From: Pandoraea anhela
GTDB taxonomy: Bacteria > Pseudomonadota > Gammaproteobacteria > Burkholderiales > Burkholderiaceae
NCBI RefSeq assembly: GCF_902459655.1
Contig: NZ_CABPSB010000019.1
Coordinates: forward strand, 45,556-109,555
DNA: 64,000 nucleotides
Direction: 5' to 3'
This document shows positions 1 to 10,473 of this stretch, in pieces (the stretch's first letter is position 1; each line of letters starts with the position of its first letter). Both the position numbers and the translations under genes were made by a program. The notes below the pieces were generated by a model. It saw nothing but the letters and a program-made list of their open reading frames with translations. It did not search any database and was not told the DNA's origin.

Positions 1-14
1 CCCGGACAGCCACC

Positions 15-1691
15 ATGACGACTCTGCTCGACGTCGAACACCTCACGCTCGACCTGCCCCCGAACGCGGATCGCCCGCATGCACTTCACGACGTCTCGTT
101 CTCGCTCGCGCGCGGCGAGATTCTGTGTATGGTCGGGGAAAGCGGCTCGGGCAAGTCGATGACCGCCAGTACCTTGCTCGGCCTGTTGCCGCCCGGTGTG
201 CAAGTCAGTGGCGGACGCGTCGCCTGGGAGGGCGCCGGCAACCTGCTGGCCTTGCCCGAAGCCGAGCGCCGCCGTTGGCGCGGTTCGCGCATCGGCATGA
301 TCTTTCAGGAGCCGATGACTGCGCTCAACCCGCTGCGCACCATCGGCGATCAGATCGCCGAGGTCTACCGCACGCATACGCGACTGCCGGGCAGCACCAT
401 TCGCGCCCGCACGCTCGATTGGCTCGAAGCCGTGCAGATCCCGTCGCCCAACGACGCCGCCAAGCGATATCCTCACGAACTGTCCGGCGGACAGCGTCAG
501 CGCGCCATGATCGCGATGGCGCTCGCGCTCGAACCCGAACTGCTGATCGCCGACGAGCCGACGACCGCGCTCGACGTCACCACCCAGGCGCAGATTCTCA
601 CGCTCATCCGCGAGCTACAGCAACGCAAGGGGACTGGCGTGCTGTTCATCACGCACGATTTCGGCGTGGTGGCGGAGATTGCGGACCGCGTTGCCGTCAT
701 GCGGCACGGGGAAATCGTCGAGCAAGGGGCGGCACCAACGATCCTGACGCGGCCGTCGCACGATTACACGCGCACGCTGATCGCGGCGGTGCCTGCGTTG
801 CCGTCATCGTCATCGTCTTCGTCGTCTGCGGCGACCGGCGCGCCCGTGCGGCGCGACGAAGCGACGCCGCCGGTGCTACGCATCGAGCAGGTGCGCAAGA
901 CCTACGCCAGGCGCGGCTGGCTCGGCAAGAAGGCGCCGGCGCACACCGCTGCGCTGCGCGACGTCAGCCTCGATGTGGGCAGCGGCAAAACGCTGGGCAT
1001 CGTGGGGGAAAGCGGCTCGGGCAAATCGACACTTGCACGTTCGATTCTTCGGCTCATGACGCCCGATGCCGGACGCATCCTCTATCGGGACATCGACCTG
1101 GCGTCCGGCGCGCTCGACGCCGACGCGCGGCGCACCGCGCTCGAGATTCAGATGGTGTTTCAGGACCCGTTCAGCTCGCTCAACCCGCGACGCCGCGTGG
1201 GCGATATCGTCACGCAAGGGCCGATTGCCCGCGGCGAGCCGCCGCGCGAGGCGCATGCCCACGCTCTGGCACTGTTCGAACTCGTTGGCCTGAGCGCCGA
1301 CGCGCTCGATCGTTTTCCCCATGAGTTCTCAGGTGGACAACGTCAGCGCATCGGTCTTGCGCGGGCGCTGGCGATGCGCCCGAAAGTGCTGGTCGCCGAC
1401 GAACCGGTGTCCGCGCTCGACGTCTCGGTCCAGGCGCAGGTGCTGCGTCTGCTCGCCCGGCTGAAGGCGGAGTTAGGGCTGTCGATGATTTTCATCACGC
1501 ACGACTTGCGCATCGCGGCGCAGTTGTGCGACTCGCTCGCCGTCATGAAGTCGGGCAGTGTGGTCGAGTACGGCGATACCGGCGCGATCTTTCGCGCGCC
1601 GTCGCACCCGTACACGCGCGCGCTGCTCGACGCGATCCCGGGGCGTGGCCGGGAAGTTCGCGCCGAGGCGCCGGCGCTCACCGCGGCCTGA
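15..1691 (+). CDS. Dual ATP-binding subunit of a peptide/nickel-type ABC importer
   Basis: The protein (558 aa) is two ATPase domains in one chain, equivalent to DppD and DppF fused, and would power uptake of peptides or similar solutes at the inner membrane. Two Walker A motifs (GESGSGKS) lie at residues 41-48 and 331-338, and ABC signatures at 156-163 (LSGGQRQR) and 438-445 (FSGGQRQR). Each half is followed by the oligopeptide-transporter C-terminal extension (SHDYTR, SHPYTR). A Ser-rich linker near residues 262-275 joins the halves. The ATG at 15 begins just inside the window, so the permease and binding-protein genes are probably to the left. Its stop abuts the stop of the convergent GntR gene. 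The family is certain; the substrate is not. Confidence 0.93.
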   Translation: MTTLLDVEHLTLDLPPNADRPHALHDVSFSLARGEILCMVGESGSGKSMTASTLLGLLPPGVQVSGGRVAWEGAGNLLALPEAERRRWRGSRIGMIFQEPMTALNPLRTIGDQIAEVYRTHTRLPGSTIRARTLDWLEAVQIPSPNDAAKRYPHELSGGQRQRAMIAMALALEPELLIADEPTTALDVTTQAQILTLIRELQQRKGTGVLFITHDFGVVAEIADRVAVMRHGEIVEQGAAPTILTRPSHDYTRTLIAAVPALPSSSSSSSSAATGAPVRRDEATPPVLRIEQVRKTYARRGWLGKKAPAHTAALRDVSLDVGSGKTLGIVGESGSGKSTLARSILRLMTPDAGRILYRDIDLASGALDADARRTALEIQMVFQDPFSSLNPRRRVGDIVTQGPIARGEPPREAHAHALALFELVGLSADALDRFPHEFSGGQRQRIGLARALAMRPKVLVADEPVSALDVSVQAQVLRLLARLKAELGLSMIFITHDLRIAAQLCDSLAVMKSGSVVEYGDTGAIFRAPSHPYTRALLDAIPGRGREVRAEAPALTAA

Positions 1692-2477
1692 TCATTTGCG
1701 CAGATCGGCGATCGACAGGTAAGGAAGCCACGTGCCGGATGCCGACAGGCTTGCGAAGACGTGCGCTTTCGTTTGCTGGAGAAAGGTTTCGATGTGTTGC
1801 CGCGCGAGCGCTTCGGCGCGCGGCGCGTTGCCCGTCACCAGCGCACCGATGATGCTCTCGTGATCGTGCTCGATACGCGGGCGTACGCCCTGCACGCCGA
1901 AACCGAGCGATACGAGACGCGCCATGTCGTCCATCAACCCGGCGAGCGTCCGGTACAGGCGCGCGTTACCGCTGGCCGCCGCGATCGTCAGATGAAATTT
2001 GCGGTTCGTGTGCAGGAACCACTCGATCTGGTGGTCGATCGACTTATGGGCGAACGGCGCTTCGCACGCTTCGTCCAGACGCTGAAGCAGTTCGGTATCG
2101 ACGTTGCCGCATGCGAGCCGCGCCGCCATCGGTTCGAGTTGCGCGCGCAGCGTGAAGATCTCTTCGACGTCCGCCAATGTCACCGGCGAGATGCGGTACC
2201 CCTGGCGCGGAATCGCGCGCGCGAAGCCCTCGTGCACCAGCCTCACCAGCGCCACGCGGCAACTCGTGCGCGCAATGCCGTAGCGGCGCATCAACTCCGC
2301 CTCGCTCACCACCGCCCCCGGCATGATCACGCAGGTCAGCACGTCGTGACGGATGCGCTCGTAGGCATCGTCGCCGCGCGCAAGCGCAACGGCTTCCTCG
2401 GTTTCGCAGGAGGCCGGAGCGGACGCGGAGACCGACGCAGACACTGCGCCGGAAGCGGACGATGAGACGGAAGACAT
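1692..2477 (-). CDS. GntR-family regulator, FCD type
   Basis: A 261-aa transcription factor. The first 25 residues are Ser/Ala-rich and probably disordered. A winged-helix GntR domain follows (about residues 32-100, with LMRRYGIARTSCRVALVRL as the recognition region) and then an all-helical FCD ligand domain (about 105-240) with the usual Asp/His metal-site pattern (for example NRKFHLTI). FCD regulators usually repress catabolic genes and are released by an organic acid. It starts 3 bases after the end of the upstream 2-hydroxyacid dehydrogenase gene on the same strand, so the two are probably co-transcribed, and the dehydrogenase substrate or product may be the ligand (inference). Confidence 0.9.
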   Translation of the reverse strand: MSSVSSSASGAVSASVSASAPASCETEEAVALARGDDAYERIRHDVLTCVIMPGAVVSEAELMRRYGIARTSCRVALVRLVHEGFARAIPRQGYRISPVTLADVEEIFTLRAQLEPMAARLACGNVDTELLQRLDEACEAPFAHKSIDHQIEWFLHTNRKFHLTIAAASGNARLYRTLAGLMDDMARLVSLGFGVQGVRPRIEHDHESIIGALVTGNAPRAEALARQHIETFLQQTKAHVFASLSASGTWLPYLSIADLRK

Positions 2478-2480
2478 GGC

Positions 2481-3428
2481 TCAGTACCCTCTTGCTGCGT
2501 CGTAGACGAACGGCAACGGTGCGCCGCGTCGATGCGCCCCCAATACTTCTGCGACCTGCCGCGCCCGCGCCGCGTACGACACTGTCGACGCGATGTGCGG
2601 GGTGACGAGCACTTTCGGGTGACGTCGCAGGGCGTCTTCCGGCGGCAGCGGTTCGATGTCGAACACGTCGACGACCGCCGAGCGCAAGCGCCCGCTGTCG
2701 AGCGCGTCGAGCAACGCCTGCCGGTCGAGGTGCGCACCGCGCCCGACCTGAATCAGGCTCGCGCCCGCCGGCAGTTGCGCGAACAGCTTGCGCCCGAGAA
2801 TGCCGCGCGTGGCGAGCGTGTCGGGCAATAGGTTGACGAGAACGTCGGTCTCGGCGAGCAGGGTATCGAGTTGCGCATCGCCCGCGAAGACATTCACGCC
2901 GTTGAGCCGCTTCGGCGTACGCGACCAGCCGTTGACGCGAAAGCCGTTGGCGTACAGCCGGGTCGCGACGGCGCCGCCCAACTCGCCCAGGCCCAGCACG
3001 CTCACCCGCGTGTCGCGCGCGAGGCGGCCGGTCAGCTCGCTGGCCCAGCGACCGTCGCGCTGCGCGGCGACGAGCGCCGGCATGTCGCGCACCATGGCCA
3101 GCGCGGCGAACGTCACGAAGTCGCTCATACGCTCGCGCGTCTCGTCCGTCACCATGCGCACGATGGGCACATCGCTCGGCAGCGTCGGGTCGGCAAGGAT
3201 ATGGTCGACGCCAGCCGCCGCGCTCAGGATCAGGCGCAAACGCGGGTAATGTGCGAGACGTCCGTGATCGGGCTGATAGACCAGCGCGTACTTGACGTTG
3301 CGGGCGTCCACGAACGGATCGTCCCAGCCATAGACGCGCAGGCCCGGCATCAGCCGTGCGAAATGGTGCTGCCATTCGGTCAGCGCGGCAGCGCCGCCCG
3401 ACTTGATCAATAACGTATCGCCTTGCAT
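2481..3428 (-). CDS. D-2-hydroxyacid dehydrogenase, GhrA-like
   Basis: An NAD(P)-dependent reductase of the glyoxylate/hydroxypyruvate reductase A group, about 315 aa. A Rossmann motif GLGELG is followed by [15 protein letters not shown]. The catalytic set is visible as Arg in QVGRGAHLD, Glu in DIEPLPPED and His in TPHIAST. I prefer the ATG at 3428 (protein begins [12 protein letters not shown]) because the 31 residues available upstream are not typical of the family. The substrate is probably a small 2-oxo acid. It shares a transcription unit with the GntR gene and faces away from the permease at 3934, so one divergent promoter region serves both. Confidence 0.88.
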   Translation of the reverse strand: MQGDTLLIKSGGAAALTEWQHHFARLMPGLRVYGWDDPFVDARNVKYALVYQPDHGRLAHYPRLRLILSAAAGVDHILADPTLPSDVPIVRMVTDETRERMSDFVTFAALAMVRDMPALVAAQRDGRWASELTGRLARDTRVSVLGLGELGGAVATRLYANGFRVNGWSRTPKRLNGVNVFAGDAQLDTLLAETDVLVNLLPDTLATRGILGRKLFAQLPAGASLIQVGRGAHLDRQALLDALDSGRLRSAVVDVFDIEPLPPEDALRRHPKVLVTPHIASTVSYAARARQVAEVLGAHRRGAPLPFVYDAARGY

Positions 3429-3933
3429 GACTTCGGGGGATCGCACCTCGCGCATCGGGGCGAGGGCTTCAGGATGGAGCGGCCTCCCATCGTACCGGCC
3501 GCCCGTCGCCCGGCTAAGCATTTGTTATCGAAAAGCTTATGAATGCATGGCAGAAATGCACGTCGCGTCTCGGCATAAGCATGCAGGAAGCGCGCAAACC
3601 CGTCGGGGCAACGTCCCGCTTGCAAGAAAATTTCTCGAATTGCCTGCAATGGGTCGCACCAGCCGAAACACTCACCGCCGCGCGCAAACGTCCGCCCCGT
3701 GGGCTTCATCACCATGCTGCGGCGCAACAATTCACGTGATTGTTTCGATATTCACAATAATCGATCCGTCACGCAGGCATTGTCTGCTGCGCCCGACACC
3801 CGCTATAGTTGGCCCGCCCCCGCGACGCGATAAGCTGATTCGTTCGCATATGAAGGACTGGCGAGGCGAGCAAGCACATCAGCGTCATGTTGCAAACGTA
3901 GTTATTAATGCGATGCCCCCATCGCGAGTAGAA
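3429..3933. other. Divergent intergenic region
   Basis: About 505 bases lie between the starts of the 2-hydroxyacid dehydrogenase and the permease. No convincing gene is present. The part from about 3700 to 3800 is clearly more AT-rich than its surroundings and carries a candidate promoter for the permease. Confidence 0.6.
3780..3809 (+). promoter_or_regulatory. Candidate sigma-70 promoter for the permease gene
   Basis: TTGTCT at 3780-3785 and TATAGT at 3804-3809 are separated by 18 bases and precede the permease start by about 125 bases. The match is good but rests on inspection only. Confidence 0.4.
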
Positions 3934-5253
3934 ATGAGAGACACAGCGACAGTCAACGCCGGAATCGGCAACCCGCCCCCCTCCCCGGAAGAAGTCCGCA
4001 AGCGCGTTTTCGCGATCGTTGCGGCGTCGTCAGGAAATCTGGTCGAGTGGTTCGACTTTTATATCTATGCGTTTTGCGCGATCTACTTCGCGCCGGCGTT
4101 CTTCCCGAGTTCGGAGCCTACCGCCCAGTTGCTCAACACGGCGGGCGTGTTTGCCGCCGGCTTTCTGATGCGCCCCATCGGCGGCTGGATCTTCGGTCGT
4201 ATCGCGGACCGCAACGGCCGCAAGAACTCGATGGTCATCTCCGTGATGATGATGTGCTTCGGTTCGCTGCTGATCGCGGCGCTGCCGACGTATGCCAGCA
4301 TCGGCACCTGGGCGCCGGCGTTACTGTTGTTCGCCCGTCTGCTGCAAGGCCTGTCGGTCGGCGGCGAGTACGGCACGACCGCGACCTACATGAGCGAAGT
4401 GGCGCTCAAGGGCCGTCGCGGCTTTTTCTCGTCGTTCCAGTACGTGACGCTCATCGGCGGCCAGTTGCTGGCCGTGCTCGTGGTCGTGATTCTCCAGCAG
4501 TTCCTGAGCGAAGCGGAACTCAAGGCATGGGGCTGGCGTATTCCGTTCGTGGTCGGGGCGGTCACGGCGGTGGTTGCGCTGTTGCTGCGTCGTACGCTGC
4601 ACGAAACGTCGACGAGCGAGAGCCGCAGCAATCGCGACGCCGGCTCGATCGCGGGTCTGTTCCGCCATCACAAGGCCGCCTTCTTCACGGTGCTCGGCTA
4701 TACCGCCGGCGGTTCGCTGATCTTCTACACGTTCACCACCTACATGCAAAAGTATCTGGTGAACACGGCCGGGATGCCGATCAAGACGGCGAGCTACATC
4801 ATGACGGGCTGCCTGTTCGTCTACATGTGCATGCAGCCGATCTTCGGCATGCTCTCGGACAAGATCGGCCGTCGCAACAACATGCTGCTGTTCGCCGGCC
4901 TCGGCGCGCTCAGCACGGTGCCCATCCTGACGGCGCTCAAGACGGTGCAAAGCCCGACCGTGGCCTTCTTGCTGATCTGTGTCGCGCTCGCCATCGTGAG
5001 CTTCTACACGTCGATCAGCGGCATCGTGAAAGCGGAGATGTTCCCGACGGAAGTGCGTGCCCTGGGTGTGGGTCTTGCGTATGCCGTGGCCAACGCTATC
5101 TTCGGCGGCTCGGCAGAATACGTGGCGCTCGGGCTGAAGAAGGTCGGCATGGAGCCGACGTTCTACTGGTACGTCACCGGCATGATGGTGCTCGCGTTCC
5201 TCGTGAGTTTGCGTCTGCCGCGTCAGGCGAAGTATCTGCATCACGAGCATTGA
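3934..5253 (+). CDS. MFS metabolite:proton symporter, KgtP-like
   Basis: A 12-helix major facilitator protein of about 439 aa, the usual length of the metabolite:H+ symporter family (alpha-ketoglutarate, citrate, proline/betaine carriers). Visible hallmarks are the family opening [20 protein letters not shown], the loop 2-3 motif [13 protein letters not shown], and [13 protein letters not shown] in helix 4. The ATG at 3934 gives the expected N terminus; an ATG at 3913 in the same frame is possible and neither has a strong ribosome site. It probably imports a dicarboxylate or 2-oxo acid, which would fit the divergent 2-hydroxyacid dehydrogenase, but the substrate cannot be read from sequence. 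Confidence 0.88.
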   Translation: MRDTATVNAGIGNPPPSPEEVRKRVFAIVAASSGNLVEWFDFYIYAFCAIYFAPAFFPSSEPTAQLLNTAGVFAAGFLMRPIGGWIFGRIADRNGRKNSMVISVMMMCFGSLLIAALPTYASIGTWAPALLLFARLLQGLSVGGEYGTTATYMSEVALKGRRGFFSSFQYVTLIGGQLLAVLVVVILQQFLSEAELKAWGWRIPFVVGAVTAVVALLLRRTLHETSTSESRSNRDAGSIAGLFRHHKAAFFTVLGYTAGGSLIFYTFTTYMQKYLVNTAGMPIKTASYIMTGCLFVYMCMQPIFGMLSDKIGRRNNMLLFAGLGALSTVPILTALKTVQSPTVAFLLICVALAIVSFYTSISGIVKAEMFPTEVRALGVGLAYAVANAIFGGSAEYVALGLKKVGMEPTFYWYVTGMMVLAFLVSLRLPRQAKYLHHEH

Positions 5254-5400
5254 TCGCAACGGGAGAGGCGCGGGCTTTCATGCGGCGCCTCGCACCGTTC
5301 GTCGGCATCGACGCTGACCTCACGCGGTGCGCTTCGGCGCGCGCGTGACAGCCTGCGAAGGCCCTCCCGTCTCTGCGCGGCACGTGCCGCGTCCCTGCGC

Positions 5401-6309
5401 TCAGGTGTCGTCGCCAGCGGCCAGCCTGGCGCCTTGCCAGATGGCGTCGAGCACGGGGTGCGGCTGATGCCGCCGCCGGTAGAGCGCGATGTCGAAGCCG
5501 ATCTGCCAGTCCTTTCCCCCGACGATAGCCAGCGTGCCACGCGCGACGTCGTCCGCCACCAGACGCTGCGGCAGCCAGGCAATGCCCGCACCGCGTCGGG
5601 CCATCGCGAGAATCGCCTCGTAAGAATCCGCCTGATAGACCGGCTTGAGTGCCGGGCGATTCGGCATCTCTGCCAGATGACGGGCGAGCATCGCACGCAA
5701 CGTCAGATTGCGCGTAAACGCCAGCCACGGAATCGGTGCCGGACCGGCGGCGAGTCGATATCTCGCGCGGCCTTTGGCGTCGAGCGCGCTCACCGGCACC
5801 AGCACCTCGCGCGCCACGCTCAACCAGTCGAAACGCTCCTGATCGATGAGCAGACGGGTGTGTGCGCTGGAGTAGACGATGAGCAGGTCGGCTTCACCGG
5901 CCGCGAGCCGCAGGATCGCTTGTTCTGCGCTGCCCGTGGACAGGGTGGCGGTGAAGAAGCCGATGCGCGAGACGGTTTCGTCGTACCAATCGGGAAAAAA
6001 TGTCGCGGCGAGCGTGCGGCCCGTGGCGATCTTCAGGTTGTTTTCGAGGGTAGGCGCGGTGTCCTGCAACTGCGTGCGGGCGCTGTGAAGAATGTCGAGC
6101 GCGTTGGTCGCGGCGTCGAGAAACACGGTGCCTGCGGCGGTGAGTTCGAGCGGCTTGCTGCGCTCGACCAACTGCGTGCCGACCCACGCCTCCAGCGCAC
6201 GAATCCGACGGCCGAACGCCGGATGCGTGACGAAACGGTTCTCCGCCGCCCGCGTGAAACTGCGCGTGCGGGCCAGTTCGACGAAGTCTTCGAGCCATCG
6301 AAGTTGCAT
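5401..6309 (-). CDS. LysR-family transcriptional regulator
   Basis: A 302-aa LysR protein. The N-terminal winged helix contains the recognition stretch SFTRAAENRFVTHPAFGRRI, and a periplasmic-binding-protein-like effector domain follows from about residue 90. His-Pro-Ala in place of the usual Ser-Ala in the recognition helix marks the subgroup that opens MQLRWLEDFVELARTRSFTRA. It lies downstream of ruvA on the same strand with an 80-base gap and converges on the permease, so its target is unclear. Confidence 0.9.
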   Translation of the reverse strand: MQLRWLEDFVELARTRSFTRAAENRFVTHPAFGRRIRALEAWVGTQLVERSKPLELTAAGTVFLDAATNALDILHSARTQLQDTAPTLENNLKIATGRTLAATFFPDWYDETVSRIGFFTATLSTGSAEQAILRLAAGEADLLIVYSSAHTRLLIDQERFDWLSVAREVLVPVSALDAKGRARYRLAAGPAPIPWLAFTRNLTLRAMLARHLAEMPNRPALKPVYQADSYEAILAMARRGAGIAWLPQRLVADDVARGTLAIVGGKDWQIGFDIALYRRRHQPHPVLDAIWQGARLAAGDDT

Positions 6310-6389
6310 ACCGTCTCCTCGCTACCGTCCCACGTTTGTCGCCGATGCCGGCTTCGCGGGTCGTCGACGCGCGAAATGCCGGCGTCGGC

Positions 6390-6971
6390 TCAGGCTTTCG
6401 AGAGCGACTTGAGGGCGTGCTTGATACCGTCGGACACCGTGGTGCCTTCGGGCACCGTCTTGACGGCGGCAAGCGCCTCCTTGTCGGAGTAGCCCAGCGC
6501 CAGCAACGCGTTGACGACATCGCTCTTGTGATCGTGCGGCACGGCAGCGCCGGCCACAGTGCCGAGTTGCGCCCCGAGTTTGCCCTTGAGTTCGAGCAGC
6601 AGGCGCTCCGCCGTCTTCTTGCCGATACCGGGAATCTTGGTCAGCCGGCCCGACTCTTGCAGGGTGACGGCCTGCGCGATGTCCGCCACGCTCATGCCCG
6701 ACAGGATCGCCAGCGCGGTCCGTGCACCGACGCCCGAAATCTTGAGCAGTTCGCGAAAGGTGTTGCGTTCGTCCGGCGAGCCGAAACCGAAGAGCAGTTG
6801 CGCATCTTCGCGCACGATGAACTGCGTGAGCAGCGTCACGCGCTCGCCAACGTTCGGCAGGTTGAAGAAGGTGCTCATGGGCACCGAGATTTCGTAACCC
6901 ACACCCTGGCAATCGACCAGGATGTGCGGCGGATTCTTTTCCAGCAGCGTGCCGGAGATGCGGCCAATCAT
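6390..6971 (-). CDS. ruvA: Holliday junction branch migration protein RuvA
   Basis: A 193-aa RuvA, normal length. Domain I begins [15 protein letters not shown]. Two helix-hairpin-helix motifs that contact the junction are visible ([18 protein letters not shown] and [19 protein letters not shown]), and a C-terminal UBA-like domain III ([17 protein letters not shown]) would bind RuvB. RuvA tetramers hold the four-way junction while RuvB drives branch migration. The ATG at 6971 gives the canonical N terminus. Unusually, neither ruvB nor ruvC lies beside it: a LysR gene follows and a divergent 2-hydroxyacid dehydrogenase precedes it. Confidence 0.97.
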   Translation of the reverse strand: MIGRISGTLLEKNPPHILVDCQGVGYEISVPMSTFFNLPNVGERVTLLTQFIVREDAQLLFGFGSPDERNTFRELLKISGVGARTALAILSGMSVADIAQAVTLQESGRLTKIPGIGKKTAERLLLELKGKLGAQLGTVAGAAVPHDHKSDVVNALLALGYSDKEALAAVKTVPEGTTVSDGIKHALKSLSKA

Positions 6972-7290
6972 TGATGCCCCGAGAGAGTGACGTCGACAGG
7001 CGGCAAGTGTAGCAAACCGCCCGATGTGCAGCGCTCGAAGTGACCGAGCGGTTCGCGCTTCGTGTTTCGACACTCACAACCGCCGCGACGGCCCGCGGGC
7101 ATCGCTCACATCGCGCGACGACGCCCGCTCCCTTGTGTGGCGCGGCCATTTACGGCGAGGGCCACATCGCACAGCGTGTCGCGCCGCGCAAAGCGGCGCG
7201 GATCGGGATAGAGTGTCGTCTGACGGCGAATGCGAGCGGCACGCGCGGCCCCCGGCGCCGTCGATCCAAATTCCCTGACGGAGATTGAAG
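6972..7290. other. Intergenic region between ruvA and a 2-hydroxyacid dehydrogenase gene
   Basis: About 319 GC-rich bases between divergent genes. No credible gene, repeat or strong promoter was seen; GGAG at 7280-7283 is the ribosome site of the dehydrogenase. Confidence 0.5.
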
Positions 7291-8232
7291 GTGTCGCTGC
7301 CCCCCTTGCTGGTCATCATTCCGATGCATCCCGAGCAGTTGTCCGAACTGCAAACCCGATTCGACGTGATTTACCGCCCGAGCCACCATCCCACGCCGCA
7401 GGGCTGGGGACCGGAAGGCGAGCGCGTGCGCTTCGTGCTCACTAACGGTTCTCGCGGCATGAGCGCCGCCGAGCTGGCGCATTTGCCGAACGTGGAGCTG
7501 GTCAGCGCACTCGGCGCAGGCTATGAAAATCTGGACATCCCAGCCATGCGTGCGCGCAACATCGTCGCCGTCAACGGGGCCGGAGCCAACGCACCGACCG
7601 TCGCCGATCAGGGCTTCGCCTTGCTGCTCGCCGCCATGCGCCGTATTCCCGAGTACGACGCCGCCTGTCGCAAAGGCGTCTGGCGCGACGCGTTGCCGAT
7701 GCAACCGGGCGTCGCAGGCAAGAAGCTCGGCATCGTCGGCCTGGGCGCGGTGGGGCGTCAATTCGCCAGGCGCGGTGAAGGCTTCGATATGCCGATCGGC
7801 TACCGCAACCGTCAGCGTCGCGACGATCTGCCGGCCCATTACACCTACTTCGACAGCGTGCTGGCGCTGGCTGAGTGGGCCGACATTCTCGTTGTGACCG
7901 CGCCGGGCGGCGCAGAATCGCATCACATGGTGAACGCGGAGGTCTTGCGGGCACTCGGCAAGGATGGCTTCCTCGTGAACATGGGGCGCGGCAGCGTGGT
8001 CGATACGGCAGCGCTGGCCGATGCGTTGCGCAGCGGCGTCATCGCCGGTGCCGGCCTCGACGTCTACGAAGGCGAGCCGTCGCCGCCCGCAGCACTCATC
8101 GATTTGCAGAACGTCGTCCTCAGCCCACATGTGGCCGGGCGTTCTCCGGAAGCCGAGGCCGCAACGATCGCGATGTTCATGGAGAACACCCGCCGTTATC
8201 TGGCGGGCGAGGCGGTGATGACGCCGCTGTGA
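7291..8232 (+). CDS. D-2-hydroxyacid dehydrogenase, GhrB/hydroxypyruvate reductase-like
   Basis: An NAD(P)-dependent 2-oxo acid reductase of 313 aa. It has the dinucleotide motif GLGAVG, Arg in NMGRGSVVDT, Glu in DVYEGEP and His in SPHVAGRS, the complete catalytic set of the family. I chose the GTG at 7291 because GGAG at 7280-7283 sits 7 bases before it; a TTG at 7285 is also in frame but too close to that site. It is only distantly similar to the dehydrogenase at 2481-3428, so the two are not a recent duplication. No clear operon partner is present; the convergent small gene ends 15 bases away. Confidence 0.9.
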   Translation: MSLPPLLVIIPMHPEQLSELQTRFDVIYRPSHHPTPQGWGPEGERVRFVLTNGSRGMSAAELAHLPNVELVSALGAGYENLDIPAMRARNIVAVNGAGANAPTVADQGFALLLAAMRRIPEYDAACRKGVWRDALPMQPGVAGKKLGIVGLGAVGRQFARRGEGFDMPIGYRNRQRRDDLPAHYTYFDSVLALAEWADILVVTAPGGAESHHMVNAEVLRALGKDGFLVNMGRGSVVDTAALADALRSGVIAGAGLDVYEGEPSPPAALIDLQNVVLSPHVAGRSPEAEAATIAMFMENTRRYLAGEAVMTPL

Positions 8233-8246
8233 GCGTCTGACACGCC

Positions 8247-8498
8247 TCAGTGATTATCGAGCCCGTCGAGACTTCTCTCAGGCGACGGCGACAGTGTCAC
8301 GCCGTCGTTGACGGGCTCGAACTCGATGCTGCTTTGCGCGCTGCCCGTGGTGAAAACTGCTTCACAGGTCGGGCACTTCACTTCGGCGTCCGAATGGAGA
8401 TAGTCGTGGAGCGACTGGACGCTCGGCTCGCTCGCCACCACGGCGAAACGCGCCTTGCACGTGGGGCATACGACGAAACCCGTATGGATCGACAACAT
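8247..8498 (-). CDS. Small zinc-ribbon-like protein
   Basis: An 83-aa protein with two CxxC pairs (CPTCKARF near residue 12 and CPTCEAVF near residue 42) about 30 residues apart, which would bind one metal ion in a rubredoxin or zinc-ribbon fold. The acidic tail has no further motif. AGGAGG lies 7 bases before the ATG, so the start is well supported. The exact function is unknown. Confidence 0.75.
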   Translation of the reverse strand: MLSIHTGFVVCPTCKARFAVVASEPSVQSLHDYLHSDAEVKCPTCEAVFTTGSAQSSIEFEPVNDGVTLSPSPERSLDGLDNH

Positions 8499-8538
8499 GG
8501 TCAGCCTCCTGAATATTCATCGAGCGACACACCGCATG

Positions 8539-9216
8539 TTACAGCCAGTCGGTGCGGCGGGGGCTTTTGCGCATGGCGTCCTCCGCCTCTCGGCGCGATG
8601 GCGTGCGGCGGTCGTTCGCCGCGACGCCGACCGTCGGCTCGGCAGGCGTGACATCGACTGCCTCGCCTTGCACGCCTGGCGCACGCTGAACGGGATCGAA
8701 GTCGCGCCACTCGCCGCCCTCCCACACCCCGTTCGCCCGCTCGATCTCTGCGGCGCCCGCCTCGCGTAACACCGCGATGGCGGTATCGGCTGTCGTCTCG
8801 CTCACGTGCGTGGCCAGCATCACTCCCGCATCCCGCATGCCGGCCGCTCGGGCCGACACGCGCTCGCGGCCTCGCATGCGCCCAAGTGCACCGAGAAACG
8901 CCCCCAGATAGGCGCCCGCCATCATGCCGACGACCGGCACCAGCCAGAAGCGCCAGACGGTGAAGAACAACAGCGCCCCCAGCGCCAGCCCGAAAGCGCC
9001 GCCAGCGATCACCCCCTGCGCAGCGCCACGGCCAGCGGGACGCGCTGCGGCGTCAGCGTCGACATCGCCACCGATCGGAAATGTCGCGTGCTGCCCGGTA
9101 GGGTTCAAAAAGAAGACCGACACGTCAGACGGTCGAAACGACCGGTCATAGAGACGGTTCGCGACCCGAGTCGCCTGATCGAACGTCGTAAAGCGTCCTG
9201 CCACGATCATCGCCAT
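8539..9216 (-). CDS. Hypothetical membrane protein with a stress-protein-like N terminus
   Basis: A 225-aa protein. Residues 1-40 (MIVAGRFTTFDQATRVANRL and DVSVFFLN) resemble the short alpha/beta domain of general-stress or YflT-type proteins. Residues about 62-112 form a glycine-rich double hydrophobic segment (QGVIAGGAFGLALGALLFF and PVVGMMAGAYLGAFLGALG), a glycine-zipper pattern. A second alpha/beta segment follows (GVMLATHVSETTADTAIAVL) with a disordered charged tail. AGGGAGG precedes the ATG. It sits between the zinc-ribbon gene and the divergent ku gene; a role in stress response is only suggested. Confidence 0.7.
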   Translation of the reverse strand: MAMIVAGRFTTFDQATRVANRLYDRSFRPSDVSVFFLNPTGQHATFPIGGDVDADAAARPAGRGAAQGVIAGGAFGLALGALLFFTVWRFWLVPVVGMMAGAYLGAFLGALGRMRGRERVSARAAGMRDAGVMLATHVSETTADTAIAVLREAGAAEIERANGVWEGGEWRDFDPVQRAPGVQGEAVDVTPAEPTVGVAANDRRTPSRREAEDAMRKSPRRTDWL

Positions 9217-9438
9217 GGCAACCTCCCTGCATCGATGAGTGAGTATGCGTTCGTAAGTGCAGATACCGATCCTTATAGGAGGGCGACGCCGCCGCTTCGT
9301 TTCATCAAGGAATGCTTATGCGTCTCTCACAGGCATTGAGAAAATCAATGTCGGGGAACCGTCGCAGCACATCGCAATCGCAAAGAGGTGTACGGTGAGA
9401 TGGCATGACACGAGGGTGTGTCGGCGATGGGAGCATCT

Positions 9439-10473
9439 ATGGCTCGCGCGATATGGAAGGGTGCTATCAGCTTCGGTCTGGTCAACGTTCCCGTGACGCT
9501 GTTTCCGGCGTCGACGACGCACAAGCTCGATCTGGACTGGCTCGACAAACGCACGATGTCGCCCGTCGGTTACAAGCGGGTGAATAAGGAAAACGGCAAG
9601 GAAGTGCCGCGCGATCAGATCGTGCACGGATACGAGTACGAGAAGGGAAACTACGTCGTGCTTAGCGACGACGAGATCCGCGCGGCGAATCCGGCGGCCA
9701 CGCAGACCGTGGACATTCTGGCGTTCGTCGATGCGACCGAGGTGTCGTTCATGTACCTCGATACGCCCTATTACCTTGTGCCGGAACGCGGCGGTGCGAA
9801 GGCTTACGCGCTGTTGCATGCCGCCCTGATCCGAGCCGGCAAGCTCGGCATCGCGCGCGTGGTCATGCACACGCGCGCGCATCTGGCAGTGCTCGCACCG
9901 GCGGGCGACGCGCTCGTGCTCGATACCCTGCGATGGCAGGACGAAATGCGCGATCCGGCCGAGGTCGGGCTCACCAGGGAGAAGCTAGGCAAGCTCGCCG
10001 CACCGGGAGATCGCGAACTGGATATGGCGATCCGGCTCATCGACGAGATGTCGGGGCCGTGGCGTCCCGACGACTATCACGACACGTTTCAGGACGACCT
10101 CAAGGCGCTCATCGACCGCAAGATCGCCTCCGGTCAGACCCGCGAGATCGTACAGATCGACGCAGGTGCGCCGAAGCTCGAGCACAGCGGCAACGTGACC
10201 GACCTCATGGCGTTGCTCAGGCAGAGTCTGGGGACCCGGGGCAAGCGCGAGGCCGTCACCGTCGAGGCGGAAGCTGTCGCGGGCAAGGCCGCCAGGCCCG
10301 GGGCGAAAGCAAGCGACAAGGGCAAGGGCGAGGGCAAGACGGCGACGGTGAGGAAGACAAAGAAGGCGTCTGAGGTGTCAAAGGCATCTAAGGGATCTAA
10401 GGCGACCGTCGGAAAGACGGCGAAGACGCCCCCCAAGCGCGCCACGTCTACCAAATCTTCCAAAGCCCGGTGA
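9439..10473 (+). CDS. ku: Ku protein for non-homologous end joining
   Basis: A 344-aa bacterial Ku, starting MARAIWKGAISFGLVNVPV, the typical opening. The Ku core (residues about 1-260) forms the homodimeric ring that threads onto broken DNA ends. From about residue 270 the chain becomes a long Lys/Ala/Ser/Thr-rich tail, longer than in minimal Ku proteins and likely to bind DNA or LigD. GGGAG lies about 5 bases before the ATG at 9439. Its stop overlaps the GTG start of ligD (GTGA at 10470-10473), so the two are translationally coupled. Confidence 0.95.
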   Translation: MARAIWKGAISFGLVNVPVTLFPASTTHKLDLDWLDKRTMSPVGYKRVNKENGKEVPRDQIVHGYEYEKGNYVVLSDDEIRAANPAATQTVDILAFVDATEVSFMYLDTPYYLVPERGGAKAYALLHAALIRAGKLGIARVVMHTRAHLAVLAPAGDALVLDTLRWQDEMRDPAEVGLTREKLGKLAAPGDRELDMAIRLIDEMSGPWRPDDYHDTFQDDLKALIDRKIASGQTREIVQIDAGAPKLEHSGNVTDLMALLRQSLGTRGKREAVTVEAEAVAGKAARPGAKASDKGKGEGKTATVRKTKKASEVSKASKGSKATVGKTAKTPPKRATSTKSSKAR

